Positions 1 to 8,775 of a stretch of 64,000 nt of DNA are shown piece by piece. The DNA lies in contig MGPB01000003.1 of assembly GCA_001795455.1 (NCBI GenBank), forward strand, positions 1 through 64,000, written 5' to 3'. The position numbers were made by a program, and so were the translations under genes. The notes beneath the pieces were generated by a model. The model saw only the letters and a program-made list of their open reading frames with translations. It was not told the DNA's origin and made no database searches. The first letter of the stretch is position 1. Each line of letters begins with the position of its first letter. The stretch is from Curvibacter sp. GWA2_63_95. Lineage in GTDB: Bacteria; Pseudomonadota; Gammaproteobacteria; Burkholderiales; Burkholderiaceae_C.

Positions 1-86
1 CTTCCCATCCCGAACAGGACAGTGAAACGAGTCAGCGCCGATGATAGTGCGGATTCCCGTGTGAAAGTAGGTCATCGTCAGGCTAT
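1..86 (+). rRNA. rrf: 5S ribosomal RNA, 3' part (truncated by window start)
   Basis: The first ~86 bases carry the 5S 3' half: the CCCATCCCGAACAGGACAGT block, the GATGATAGTG segment and the end GTAGGTCATCGTCAGGC. An intrinsic terminator follows directly, as expected at the end of an rrn operon. The 5' end lies outside the window. Confidence 0.93.
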
Positions 87-94
87 TACAGTGG

Positions 95-128
95 AAAAAG
101 CCCCGTCTAGTTAGACGGGGCTTTTTTT
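95..128 (+). terminator. rrn operon intrinsic terminator
   Basis: AGCCCCGTCTA (99-109) pairs perfectly with TAGACGGGGCT (112-122) and is followed by a run of eight T. Its position just after 5S rRNA makes it the rrn terminator. It could also serve the convergent leftward gene that ends at 193. Confidence 0.93.
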
Positions 129-192
129 TGGCCATTACTTTTACGCTCCCCGTGTCTACCCGTGTTTGTCCGGCCTATACGCTGGGGGGGCG

Positions 193-945
193 TTATAAAG
201 CCCTTGCAAGGCAAGCTTCCAATTCAGCTTCGCACAAGCTTGGGGGCGAATTGAACAGTTTCTCGATCCACGCGGTCTCGCGTTCATGGATGGTGCACAG
301 AAATTGTTTCGTTTGCTGCCCTTCGCCCCCCATGCTGGCGAACGTGTCAAAACCGACTTCCAAAAAGGACTGCAAAGCCTGCAAGCCAGCTGCTCTGGCG
401 GGGCCACGCATCATGCGCAAGGTCATACGCAGGCCTTTGGTGCGCGTGAGATTGTCCAGCTCCCGGCCAATCTCCAGCACTGACTGGAGTTGCCCCAGGC
501 GCAGCGCGGGATTCGCAACGAACTTCCAGCACTTTAGATAAACGCTGCCATCCAGCATCGATCGTGACGCATATGCGTGCAACTGCAAATACTGATGCGC
601 CATCTCCAGATCAAGCTCCTCCGTCAAGGCATGTAGCTCGGCCAACGCAACAGCGGTTGCGACCACCTGTTTCGGGAAAAAAGTTTGTAACGCGCTGGCG
701 ATACGTGCGAATTGGGCATCACGGTCGGAAAAGTCCCGGACGCCGTAAAGTTCGTTAAGGAAAAAACCGGTTGGTGCGGCGAATGTGGGAGAACGCAACA
801 AATCTTGGTAGGTACCAGCGAACCGGCGCGCTTGAAATTGCTTGATGTGCTGCAGTGCAGTCTGCAGGGGGCGTGATGCAGCCGCTTGTGCGCGCAGGTC
901 TACGACGCGGGACAGAGAGTGACGAATCGTGGTTGCGGCATCCAT
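193..945 (-). CDS. FFLEELY-motif protein, function unknown
   Basis: A 250-residue soluble, mostly helical protein. Residues about 61-72 read FFLNELYGVRDF, a variant of the FFLEELY signature that defines a conserved proteobacterial family without known function. I start at the ATG giving MDAATTIRHSL. An upstream in-frame ATG at 993 would add 16 residues of unlikely sequence, and neither start has a clear Shine-Dalgarno. The gene converges on the rrn terminator and diverges from the GNAT gene at 1065. No signal peptide or membrane segment is visible. Confidence 0.72.
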   Translation of the reverse strand: MDAATTIRHSLSRVVDLRAQAAASRPLQTALQHIKQFQARRFAGTYQDLLRSPTFAAPTGFFLNELYGVRDFSDRDAQFARIASALQTFFPKQVVATAVALAELHALTEELDLEMAHQYLQLHAYASRSMLDGSVYLKCWKFVANPALRLGQLQSVLEIGRELDNLTRTKGLRMTLRMMRGPARAAGLQALQSFLEVGFDTFASMGGEGQQTKQFLCTIHERETAWIEKLFNSPPSLCEAELEACLARAL

Positions 946-1064
946 AAGCGAACATGTGGCAAAAGACAGAGTCACCACCATACACGCAGCCATAGGGATT
1001 AACGAACAACGGGTCCAACGAGATTGAGGTGTTCTGACTAGGGGAAAACCCTTATAGTTGCGCC

Positions 1065-1793
1065 ATGGTGGACACTAAAACTCTGATCAAAGCCTCGTTC
1101 GAGGCCGGGCGGGAGTTTTTGCGGCCGCCTTCAGAGCGGGAGGCCGAGGCTCCGAGCCGCCCTGCGCCAGCGCTGGTGCCTATCCGGTCCTTGGGTGAAA
1201 ACCACAGGGGGCGCATAACGGAACACCTGCTCGCGCTCGCACCCCATGACCGTTACTTGCGGTTCGGCCATTGGGCCAATGATGAGCAAATTCAACGGTA
1301 TTCCGCGTCCTTGGACTTTGAGCGCGACGAGATATTTGGCATCTATAACCGCAAGCTAGCGCTGATTGCAGTGGCACACCTGGCCTATGCCCAGGACCAA
1401 GGACATGACAACTGTGCCGAGTTTGGTGTATCTGTGCTGCCTGCAGCGCGTGGGCGGGGCTATGGAGCCCGCCTGTTCGATCGTGCGGCCATGCACGCTG
1501 CCAATGATGGCATCAGCCTCATGTTTATCCATGCCCTGAGCGAGAACGCAGCCATGCTCAAAATTGCGCGCAATGCCGGTGCAAAAGTCGAGCGTGACGG
1601 TGCGGAGTCTGAAGCCTACCTTCGCTTGCCGCCTGCCACACTGGACTCACGGGTCACAGAAATAATTGAAGAGCAGATTGCACAGACCGACTACCGGTTG
1701 AAATCACAGGCGAAGAGTTTTTGGAGTTTTTTGGCCGATCTGCAGGCCATACGCCGCGACACGATTGATGCCAACCAGCGCAGTTCTCCCTGA
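1065..1793 (+). CDS. GNAT family N-acetyltransferase
   Basis: A 242-residue protein with a GNAT fold in the middle. The strand EFGVSVLP leads into the acetyl-CoA pyrophosphate loop ARGRGYG at residues 128-134, followed by the FIHALSENAAMLKIARNAG segment typical of GNAT C-terminal halves. About 40 N-terminal and 60 C-terminal residues extend beyond the core. Substrate unknown. A TATAGT element ends 6 bases before the ATG and there is no Shine-Dalgarno, so a leaderless or very short-leader transcript is possible (inference). Confidence 0.85.
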   Translation: MVDTKTLIKASFEAGREFLRPPSEREAEAPSRPAPALVPIRSLGENHRGRITEHLLALAPHDRYLRFGHWANDEQIQRYSASLDFERDEIFGIYNRKLALIAVAHLAYAQDQGHDNCAEFGVSVLPAARGRGYGARLFDRAAMHAANDGISLMFIHALSENAAMLKIARNAGAKVERDGAESEAYLRLPPATLDSRVTEIIEEQIAQTDYRLKSQAKSFWSFLADLQAIRRDTIDANQRSSP

Positions 1794-1851
1794 CTTTCAA
1801 ATCCGCTATCCTTGGCGTTCCGCAACCACGGCAGTTATTTGCCCTAATCGA

Positions 1852-2724
1852 GTGTCCGATCCTCATCCTGCGCGCCTGTCTGAAAAAGAAGATAAGCGCA
1901 CCTTTCTCCAAAAATTGGCCGAATTCATCCATCCTGGACCGGATTCCACCGCCGAGTTGATCGAAACGTTGGCGGAGGCGGAGGACAACAACATCATCGG
2001 AGCGGAATCCCGGGTCATGCTCGAAGGCGTGATCCGCATGGCCGACATGACCGCCGGCGACGTGATGGTGCCCGCCACGCGCATGGACCTGCTCAACATC
2101 CTGGAACCCCTGGACAGCCTGTTGCACACCGTGATCGACACGGCGCACTCGCGTTTTCCGGTGTTCGAGGGCGAGCGTGAAAACATCATTGGCATCCTGA
2201 TGGCCAAAGACCTGCTCAAGCTGCAGCGGGCCCCCGAGCTCAACATCCGTGCCCTGTTGCGCCCGGCGGCCTTTGTCCCAGAGTCCAAAGGCTTGAACGA
2301 CTTGCTGCGTGAATTTCGCGGCAACCGCAACCACCTGGCGATCGTGATTGACGAGTTTGGCCGCGTGGCCGGACTCATCACCATTGAGGATGTGCTGGAG
2401 CAAATCGTCGGGGAGATTGAGGACGAGTTCGACATTCCCGAAGACGAGGGCGATATCTTCGCCCTGGCCGATCGCACCTACCGCGTCAGTGGCGACACAC
2501 CACTGGAGCGTGTGAACGACGCTTTTTCGGTCACGCTCGCGGGTTCCGACCCGGAAGACCACTTTGACACCATTGGCGGCCTGATTGCCCACGAGATGGG
2601 CCATGTGCCCAAACGCGGCGAACGCCACACCCTGGGTGGGCTGGACTTTCTGGTGCTGCACACCAAGGGTGGTGCGGTCAAGTGGTTCAAGGTGTCGCCT
2701 GTCACTGACACCGTATCGGCGTGA
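1852..2724 (+). CDS. corC: CorC/HlyC-family CBS-domain protein
   Basis: A 290-residue protein with a CBS pair and a C-terminal CorC_HlyC (transporter-associated) domain. Recognisable segments are MTAGDVMVPATRMD at the first CBS, FPVFEGERENIIGILMAKDL between them, and HLAIVIDEFGRVAGLITIED in the second. Family members act in cobalt/magnesium efflux or membrane repair, and this form has no DUF21 membrane domain. I chose the GTG at 1852 because homologues begin SDPHPARLSEKEDKRTF; the longer ATG start at 1765 overlaps the GNAT gene and adds unconserved sequence. The stop overlaps the lnt start (GTGA), so the two are probably translationally coupled, as is usual for corC-lnt. Confidence 0.9.
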   Translation: MSDPHPARLSEKEDKRTFLQKLAEFIHPGPDSTAELIETLAEAEDNNIIGAESRVMLEGVIRMADMTAGDVMVPATRMDLLNILEPLDSLLHTVIDTAHSRFPVFEGERENIIGILMAKDLLKLQRAPELNIRALLRPAAFVPESKGLNDLLREFRGNRNHLAIVIDEFGRVAGLITIEDVLEQIVGEIEDEFDIPEDEGDIFALADRTYRVSGDTPLERVNDAFSVTLAGSDPEDHFDTIGGLIAHEMGHVPKRGERHTLGGLDFLVLHTKGGAVKWFKVSPVTDTVSA

Positions 2725-4289
2725 CCACAGGGGCCTTGCGCTTCGCTAGGGCGCCCGCCGCACCCGGATCACGGATCTGGTTTGCTATTGTATTAATAGC
2801 TGCTTGCGCACAATCCACAGGGGCTGCGTGGCCTTTTGATGCGTTTTTTAACCGGGGTGCCACGCTGTGGTGGCTACAGCTGCTGGCCCAAGCTGCCTTC
2901 GTGGTGGCGCTGTTGCGTACCCCCACTGCGCGTGCGGCGGCAGGCCTGACCTTGGGTTTTGCCACCGTGTGGCTCAGCACCACCTTCTGGTGGCTGTTCA
3001 TCGCCTTGCACACCTACGGCGGGCTACCCGCTGCGCTGGCAGGTTTCGCCATCGTCGCGCTGACTGCGGCTCTGGGGCTGTATTACGCCATCGCGGGCTG
3101 CTTGTTCTGGCGCTGGCGCCATGCTTCCCCCGTCGTGCTGGCGCTGGGCTTTGCCTCCTTGTGGACCATGGCCGAACTGGCGCGTGGCACCTGGCTCACA
3201 GGCTTTGGTTGGGGCGCGGTGGGTTATGCGCACCTCGATGGCCCCTTGGCTTGGTACCTGCCCTGGCTGGGCAGTTATGGTGTGGGCTGGCTAGCAGCCT
3301 TTGGCGCGGCCACGCTGGCGCTGCTTGGGCGCAAAGGGGTTGCCAACGCCGTGTTGCTGGCGGGCCTGTTGGCGCTGCCGCTCACGGCGCCCCCTGCATG
3401 GAACCAGTGGACGCAGGCCAGCGGCAGCCTGAGCGTGACGTTGCTGCAGGGCAATATTCCGCAGGACGAGAAGTTCGAGCCCGGCAGCGGTGTGCCGCTG
3501 GCGTTGCGCTGGTACGCCGAACAACTGCTGGCCAGCCGCACCGATCTGGTGGTGGCGCCAGAGACCGCCGTGCCCCTGCTGCCGCAGCAGTTGCCGGAAG
3601 GCTATTGGACAGCACTGCAACAGCGCTTCGCCAGCGGCACGTCGGTGGCATTGGTGGGTATTCCGCTGGGCAGTTACAAGCAGGGCTACACCAACTCGGT
3701 GCTGGGCCTGGTGCCAGGACAGACCGAGCCCTGGCGCTACGACAAACACCACCTGGTTCCGTTTGGTGAGTTCATTCCGCCGCTGTTCAAGTGGTTCACC
3801 CGCATGATGAACATCCCGCTGGGCGACTTCAATCGCGGGCCGCTGGGCCAGCTGTCCCTGTCGGTGGCGGGTGAGCGTGTGGCTGCCAATATTTGCTACG
3901 AAGATTTGTATGGCGAAGAGCTGGCCAGCCGCTTTACGGATCCCGCGCTGGCGCCCACCGTGTTTGCCAACGTGAGCAACCTGGGCTGGTTCAACGACTC
4001 GATTGCGCTGGACCAGCACCTGAATATTTCGCGTACCCGGGCGCTAGAGTTTCAGCGGCCCTTTGTGCGGGCCACCAACACCGGCGCCACCGCCATCCTG
4101 GACCACCAGGCTGTGGTGCAAAAAGTCCTGCCCGCGCGCACCCGCGGTGCGCTGGTGGGCGAGGTGCAGGGCCGCACCGGGGTGACACCGTTCGCCTGGT
4201 GGGCGGCACGCTTTGGGCTGTGGCCGCTGTGGGGGGTGTGCCTGCTGTTGGCTACCGCGGCCTGGCGCTTGGGCCGACGCACGCGTTAA
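2721..4289 (+). CDS. lnt: Apolipoprotein N-acyltransferase
   Basis: A 522-residue inner-membrane enzyme that transfers an acyl chain from phospholipid to the N-terminal diacylglyceryl-Cys of lipoproteins, the last step of lipoprotein maturation. Several N-terminal membrane helices precede a nitrilase-like periplasmic domain. The triad is visible: Glu281 (VVAPETAVP), Lys342 ([12 protein letters not shown]) and Cys392 ([12 protein letters not shown]). A last membrane helix lies at the C-terminus. The GTG start overlaps the corC stop. The first helix ([15 protein letters not shown]) is encoded by a copy of repeat R1, an odd origin for a membrane segment. Confidence 0.95.
   Translation: MTTGALRFARAPAAPGSRIWFAIVLIAACAQSTGAAWPFDAFFNRGATLWWLQLLAQAAFVVALLRTPTARAAAGLTLGFATVWLSTTFWWLFIALHTYGGLPAALAGFAIVALTAALGLYYAIAGCLFWRWRHASPVVLALGFASLWTMAELARGTWLTGFGWGAVGYAHLDGPLAWYLPWLGSYGVGWLAAFGAATLALLGRKGVANAVLLAGLLALPLTAPPAWNQWTQASGSLSVTLLQGNIPQDEKFEPGSGVPLALRWYAEQLLASRTDLVVAPETAVPLLPQQLPEGYWTALQQRFASGTSVALVGIPLGSYKQGYTNSVLGLVPGQTEPWRYDKHHLVPFGEFIPPLFKWFTRMMNIPLGDFNRGPLGQLSLSVAGERVAANICYEDLYGEELASRFTDPALAPTVFANVSNLGWFNDSIALDQHLNISRTRALEFQRPFVRATNTGATAILDHQAVVQKVLPARTRGALVGEVQGRTGVTPFAWWAARFGLWPLWGVCLLLATAAWRLGRRTR
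2781..2840 (+). repeat. R1 short interspersed repeat, in frame in lnt
   Basis: TTTGCTAT, then ATAGCTGCTTGCGCA, AATCCACAGGGGCT and CTTTTGATG match the R1 consensus in order and spacing. It encodes part of Lnt membrane helix 1, so the reading frame has absorbed it. Confidence 0.75.
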
Positions 4290-4372
4290 GGGCCTGCAGC
4301 CCCGTAAAATGCGGGGTTTACTCGAACGAACGTTCTTGCCGCGGCACCCTGCCGCGCACCAGCCCACGCACC

Positions 4373-5287
4373 ATGCTTACTTTTCAGCAAATCATTTTGA
4401 AACTGCAGTCCTACTGGGCTGACCAGGGCTGCGCCCTGTTGCAACCCTATGACATGGAAGTGGGCGCAGGCACCTCGCACACCGCAACCTTCTTGCGCGC
4501 CATTGGTCCTGAGCCGTGGAAGGCCGCTTACGTGCAGCCCAGCCGCCGCCCCAAGGACGGCCGCTACGGCGAGAACCCCAACCGCCTGCAGCACTACTAC
4601 CAGTACCAAGTCGTCCTGAAGCCTGCACCCAGCAACATCCTGGAGCTGTACCTGGGTTCGCTGGAAGCGCTGGGCTTTGACCTGAAGAAAAACGACATTC
4701 GCTTTGTGGAAGACGACTGGGAAAACCCCACACTGGGCGCCTGGGGTCTGGGCTGGGAAGTCTGGCTCAACGGTATGGAAGTGACGCAATTCACCTACTT
4801 CCAGCAGGTGGGCGGCATTGATTGCAAACCCGCCACCGGCGAAATCACCTACGGGCTGGAACGCCTGGCCATGTACCTGCAGGGCGTGGACAACGTCTAC
4901 AACCTGACGTGGACCGAGGGCCTGAGCTACGGCGACGTGTACAAACAAAACGAGGTGGAGCAGTCCACCTACAACTTCGAACACAGCGACGCCGACTTCC
5001 TGTTCACCGCGTTTAACGCGCACGAGAAACAGGCCAAGCATTTGATCGAAGCGCAATTGGCCCTGCCCGCCTACGAGCAGGTGCTCAAGGCCGCGCACAG
5101 CTTCAACTTGCTGGACGCGCGTGGTGCCATCAGCGTGACGGAGCGCGCTGCCTACATTGGCCGCATCCGCAACCTGGCGCGCAGTGTGGCGCAAAGTTAT
5201 TACGAGAGCCGCGAGCGCCTGGGCTTCCCCATGGCGCCGCGTGAATGGGTGGAACAGATGACCCAGTTGACCAAGAAGGCCGCGTGA
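4373..5287 (+). CDS. glyQ: Glycine--tRNA ligase alpha subunit
   Basis: A 304-residue alpha subunit of the heterotetrameric bacterial glycyl-tRNA synthetase, carrying the class II catalytic core. It begins [15 protein letters not shown] and contains the near-invariant [20 protein letters not shown] and [19 protein letters not shown] blocks. The length is normal. An upstream extension open in this frame overlaps lnt and is not homologous, so the ATG at 4373 is the start. glyS follows 5 bases after the stop, the standard glyQS operon. A TAAAAT element in the lnt-glyQ gap could be a -10 box. Confidence 0.97.
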   Translation: MLTFQQIILKLQSYWADQGCALLQPYDMEVGAGTSHTATFLRAIGPEPWKAAYVQPSRRPKDGRYGENPNRLQHYYQYQVVLKPAPSNILELYLGSLEALGFDLKKNDIRFVEDDWENPTLGAWGLGWEVWLNGMEVTQFTYFQQVGGIDCKPATGEITYGLERLAMYLQGVDNVYNLTWTEGLSYGDVYKQNEVEQSTYNFEHSDADFLFTAFNAHEKQAKHLIEAQLALPAYEQVLKAAHSFNLLDARGAISVTERAAYIGRIRNLARSVAQSYYESRERLGFPMAPREWVEQMTQLTKKAA

Positions 5288-5292
5288 GAGAC

Positions 5293-7419
5293 ATGAGCAT
5301 GACTAGCAAAAACCTTCTCGTTGAACTGTTTGTAGAAGAGCTGCCACCCAAGGCTTTGAAGAAGCTGGGCGAGGCGTTTTCCTCGGTGTTGGCGGATTCG
5401 CTGAAGACCCAAGGGCTGGCGGCGGCCGATGCGGTGGTGACCCATTTTGCGTCGCCGCGTCGTCTGGCCGTGCACGTCACGTCTGTTGCCGCACAGGCGG
5501 CCGACAAAGCCGTGTCCCAAAAACTGATGCCCGTGGCTGTGGGCCTGGATGCGGCTGGCAACGCAAGCCCCGCATTGCTGAAGAAGCTGCAAGCCCTGGG
5601 GGCGGACGCATCTGCGGTGGCGAACCTCAAGCGTGCGCCCGATGGCAAGGCTGAGGCCCTTTTCTTTGAGAGCACCGTCAAAGGCGCCACGCTGACCGAA
5701 GGCCTGCAAAAGGCGCTGCTGGACGCGATTGCCAAATTGCCCATTCCCAAGGTGATGACCTACCAGCTGGAGAGCGGCTGCGAACTGCCGGGCTGGAGCA
5801 GTGTGAGTTTTGTGCGTCCCGCACATGGTCTGGTGGCGCTGCATGGGCGTGACGTTGTGCCGGTGCAGGCGCTCGGTCTCAACGCCGGCAACAGCACGCA
5901 GGGTCATCGCTTTGAAGCGGCTGTGTCGCCCGTGGTGGTCCCAGATGCCGATGCCTATGCCGCCGTGTTGGCCATGGATGGCGCCGTGATTGCTAGTTTC
6001 GCCGAGCGTCGTGCCGAGATCGTTCGTCAACTGGCAGCTGCGGCAGCCAAAGTAGGCGGCGGTTGCAAGCCCATCGACGACGACGCGCTGCTGGACGAAG
6101 TGACCGCGCTGGTCGAGCGCCCCAATGTGCTGATCTGCGAGTTCGAGACGCAGTTCCTGGACGTGCCGCAGGAATGCCTGATCCTGACCATGAAGGCCAA
6201 CCAGAAGTATTTCCCGCTGCTGGACGCCAACAACAAGTTGACCAACAAGTTTTTGGTCGTAAGCAACATCAACCCCGACGACACGAGTTTTGTGATCGGT
6301 GGCAACGAGCGCGTGGTGCGTCCGCGTCTGGCCGATGCCAAGTTCTTCTTTGACCAGGACCGCAAAAAGACGCTGGCCTCGCGTGTTGATGGTTTGGGCA
6401 AGGTGGTGTACCACAACAAGCTGGGTACGCAGGGCGAGCGGGTGGAGCGCGTGCGTGCCATTGCCAAAGCCATTGCGGCCCAACTGGGTGACGCTATCTT
6501 GGTGGCGCAAGCCGACCAGGCCGCGCAACTGGCCAAGACCGATCTGGTGACCGACATGGTGGGTGAGTTCCCCGAGCTGCAGGGCATCATGGGGGGCTAT
6601 TACGCGCTCAATGACGGCCTGCCCGAGGCGGTGGCCCATGCGATTGAAGACCATTACAAGCCGCGCTTTGCGGGCGACAGCCTGCCGCGCAATGATGTGG
6701 GTGTGGTGGTGGCGCTGGCCGACAAGCTGGAAACCCTGGTCGGTATGTTCGGTATCGGTAATCTGCCCACCGGCGACAAAGACCCGTTTGCCCTGCGCCG
6801 CCATGCGCTGGGCGTGATCCGCATGCTGGTCGAGAAAGACTTGGCATTGGACGTGTCGGCTTTGGTGCAAGGTGCTGCGCCTGCCTTCGGCGACAAGATC
6901 TCGGATGCCTCCGCCGCCTTGTCCGACTTCATCTTCGACCGCCTGGCCGGCTCTTTGCGCGAGCAGGGCTATAGCGCCCAGGAAGTGGACGCTGTGCTGG
7001 CCTTGAAGCCCCAACGCCTGGGGGATGTCGCCAAGCGCTTGGCGGCCGTGCGTGCCTTTGCCGCACTCCCCGCGAGCCCCGCATTGGCCGCCGCCAACAA
7101 GCGGATCAGCAATATCCTCAAAAAGACGGACGATGTGGATGCGCATGTGAGCGAGGTGCTGCTGCAGGAAGCGGCCGAAAAAGCGCTCTTCGTTGCCATG
7201 CAAACCGTATTGCCCCAGGCACAAAACCAGTGGCAGTCGGGGGACTACACCGCGTCTTTGCAATCTTTGGCCGCACTGCGCGTGCCGGTGGATGCGTTTT
7301 TTGAGGATGTGATGGTGAATGCGGAGCAATTGGATCTGCGTTTGAACCGTTTGGGCCTGCTCAAGTGCCTGCACGACGCCATGAACCGCGTGGCCGATCT
7401 GTCCAAGCTCGCTGCCTAA
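5293..7419 (+). CDS. glyS: Glycine--tRNA ligase beta subunit
   Basis: A 708-residue beta subunit that binds tRNA-Gly and contains a degenerate HD-like region and a C-terminal anticodon-binding (DALR-type) domain. Recognisable pieces are LLVELFVEELPPKALKKLG at the N-terminus, MKANQKYFPLLDANNKLTNK in the core, and GNLPTGDKDPFALRRHALG. I start at ATG 5293 (MSMTSKNLL); ATG 5299 is an equally plausible alternative. The longer frame from 5245 runs inside glyQ. It works with GlyQ as an alpha2beta2 enzyme. Confidence 0.97.
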   Translation: MSMTSKNLLVELFVEELPPKALKKLGEAFSSVLADSLKTQGLAAADAVVTHFASPRRLAVHVTSVAAQAADKAVSQKLMPVAVGLDAAGNASPALLKKLQALGADASAVANLKRAPDGKAEALFFESTVKGATLTEGLQKALLDAIAKLPIPKVMTYQLESGCELPGWSSVSFVRPAHGLVALHGRDVVPVQALGLNAGNSTQGHRFEAAVSPVVVPDADAYAAVLAMDGAVIASFAERRAEIVRQLAAAAAKVGGGCKPIDDDALLDEVTALVERPNVLICEFETQFLDVPQECLILTMKANQKYFPLLDANNKLTNKFLVVSNINPDDTSFVIGGNERVVRPRLADAKFFFDQDRKKTLASRVDGLGKVVYHNKLGTQGERVERVRAIAKAIAAQLGDAILVAQADQAAQLAKTDLVTDMVGEFPELQGIMGGYYALNDGLPEAVAHAIEDHYKPRFAGDSLPRNDVGVVVALADKLETLVGMFGIGNLPTGDKDPFALRRHALGVIRMLVEKDLALDVSALVQGAAPAFGDKISDASAALSDFIFDRLAGSLREQGYSAQEVDAVLALKPQRLGDVAKRLAAVRAFAALPASPALAAANKRISNILKKTDDVDAHVSEVLLQEAAEKALFVAMQTVLPQAQNQWQSGDYTASLQSLAALRVPVDAFFEDVMVNAEQLDLRLNRLGLLKCLHDAMNRVADLSKLAA

Positions 7420-7435
7420 CCGGACCACAGCCCCC

Positions 7436-7984
7436 ATGAAACTCTGCATCCTCGACCGCGACGGCACCATCAACATCGACAGTGCGGAGTTCGTTAAATC
7501 GCCCCACGAGTGGCGGCCTCTGCCGGGCGCGCTCGAAGCCATTGCCAAGCTCAACCACGCGGGCTGGCATGTGGTGGTTGCCACCAACCAGAGCGGCCTG
7601 GGCCGCGGCCTGTTTGATGTGGTGGCGCTGAACGCCATGCACGCCAAGATGCACACCATGCTGGCGGCAGTCGGTGGCAGGGTGGACGCCATTTTTTACT
7701 GCCCGCATGCGCCTGATGACAACTGCCACTGCCGCAAGCCCGAGCCGGGCCTGTTCGAGCAGATTGGTGAGCGCTTTGGTGTGGACCTCAAGGGCATGCC
7801 CGCCGTGGGCGACTCGGCGCGCGACCTGATTGCCGGTGCCGCCGTGGGCTGTGTGCCGCACCTGGTGCTGACCGGCAAGGCCGCCGTCTACAAGGGGCGC
7901 GAGTTGCCCGAGAGCTTTCCGGCCGGCACCATCGTCCATGACGACCTGGCTGCATTTGCCGAACACCTGGTGGCACAGGCATGA
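7436..7984 (+). CDS. gmhB: D-glycero-beta-D-manno-heptose 1,7-bisphosphate 7-phosphatase
   Basis: A 182-residue HAD phosphatase of the GmhB/histidinol-phosphatase type. HAD motif I is DRDGTIN at residues 7-13, with Asp7 as nucleophile and Asp9 as acid/base. Motif II is VVATNQSGLGRG and the C-terminal motif is VGDSARDLIAGAAVG. The zinc-binding loop CPHAPDDNCHCRKPEPG is typical of GmhB. It removes the C7 phosphate in ADP-heptose synthesis for LPS inner core. It overlaps plsC by four bases (ATGA), so it sits in an envelope operon. Confidence 0.93.
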   Translation: MKLCILDRDGTINIDSAEFVKSPHEWRPLPGALEAIAKLNHAGWHVVVATNQSGLGRGLFDVVALNAMHAKMHTMLAAVGGRVDAIFYCPHAPDDNCHCRKPEPGLFEQIGERFGVDLKGMPAVGDSARDLIAGAAVGCVPHLVLTGKAAVYKGRELPESFPAGTIVHDDLAAFAEHLVAQA

Positions 7985-8775
7985 GCGGCATGCCCCCGGT
8001 TCCGAACATTGGGCAACCCGCCCGCCCCAACTGGCTGATGGCCGTGCTGCGCTCCAGCCTCCACATGCTGTGGATGCTGGTGACGGTGATGCCCTGGGGC
8101 ATCATCATGCTGGTTGCATCCATCCGCGTGCGCGGCAAACCACTGTGGTGGATGGCGGTGCGCTGGCTGGGCTGGGCCATTGGCGGCGCACGTGTGCTGC
8201 TGGGCATCCGCACCCATGTGATCGGCTGGGAGAACCTGCCCACGGGCGACACCGCCCCCGCGATTCTGCTGGTCAAGCACCAGTCCACCTTCGAGACCTT
8301 CTTGATGCCCACATTGATGCCGCACCCGCTGGCCTATGTGTTCAAGAAAGAGCTGCTCTATGTGCCCTTTTTTGGTTGGGCCATGGGGCGGCTGGACATG
8401 ATCCATATAGACCGCAGCCAGCGCGCTGAGTCGTTCTCCAAAGTGGTGGCGCAGGGCAAGCGCCTGTTGGCCCAGGGCATCTGGGTCATCATGTTTCCCG
8501 AAGGCACACGCATTCCACGCGGTCAGACCGGTACCTACAAGCTGGGCGGCACGCGCCTGGCCGTGGCGACAGGGGCTCCAGTCATTCCCGTCGCGGTGAC
8601 CTCGGCCAAATGCTGGCCGCGCAAGGCCTTTATCAAGACGCCGGGCGTGGTGGAAGTGTCGATTGGCAAACCCATCCCCAGCGAAGGCCGCGAGCCCAAG
8701 GAGCTGATGGCAGAGGTGCAGGCCTGGATCGAGGCCGAGATGCGCCGCCTGGACCCCGAGGCCTACCTTGGCTAG
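7981..8775 (+). CDS. plsC: 1-acyl-sn-glycerol-3-phosphate acyltransferase (PlsC family)
   Basis: A 264-residue membrane-associated acyltransferase that would make phosphatidic acid from lysophosphatidic acid. The catalytic motif is VKHQSTFETF, the betaproteobacterial H-x4-E variant of H-x4-D. The second motif is MFPEGTRIPRG. A hydrophobic N-terminal segment (LHMLWMLVTVMPWGIIMLV) anchors it. The start codon overlaps the gmhB stop and the end overlaps the next gene, a tightly packed operon. Confidence 0.9.
   Translation: MSGMPPVPNIGQPARPNWLMAVLRSSLHMLWMLVTVMPWGIIMLVASIRVRGKPLWWMAVRWLGWAIGGARVLLGIRTHVIGWENLPTGDTAPAILLVKHQSTFETFLMPTLMPHPLAYVFKKELLYVPFFGWAMGRLDMIHIDRSQRAESFSKVVAQGKRLLAQGIWVIMFPEGTRIPRGQTGTYKLGGTRLAVATGAPVIPVAVTSAKCWPRKAFIKTPGVVEVSIGKPIPSEGREPKELMAEVQAWIEAEMRRLDPEAYLG

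Noticed and set aside
5200..7692. Very long antisense open frame (about 830 codons) opposite glyS, and similar ones opposite UvrA, aceK and liu genes
   Set aside because: Long antisense frames are common in GC-rich codon-biased genes. The sense strand encodes well-known proteins, and the antisense products are His/Gln/Gly-rich without domains.
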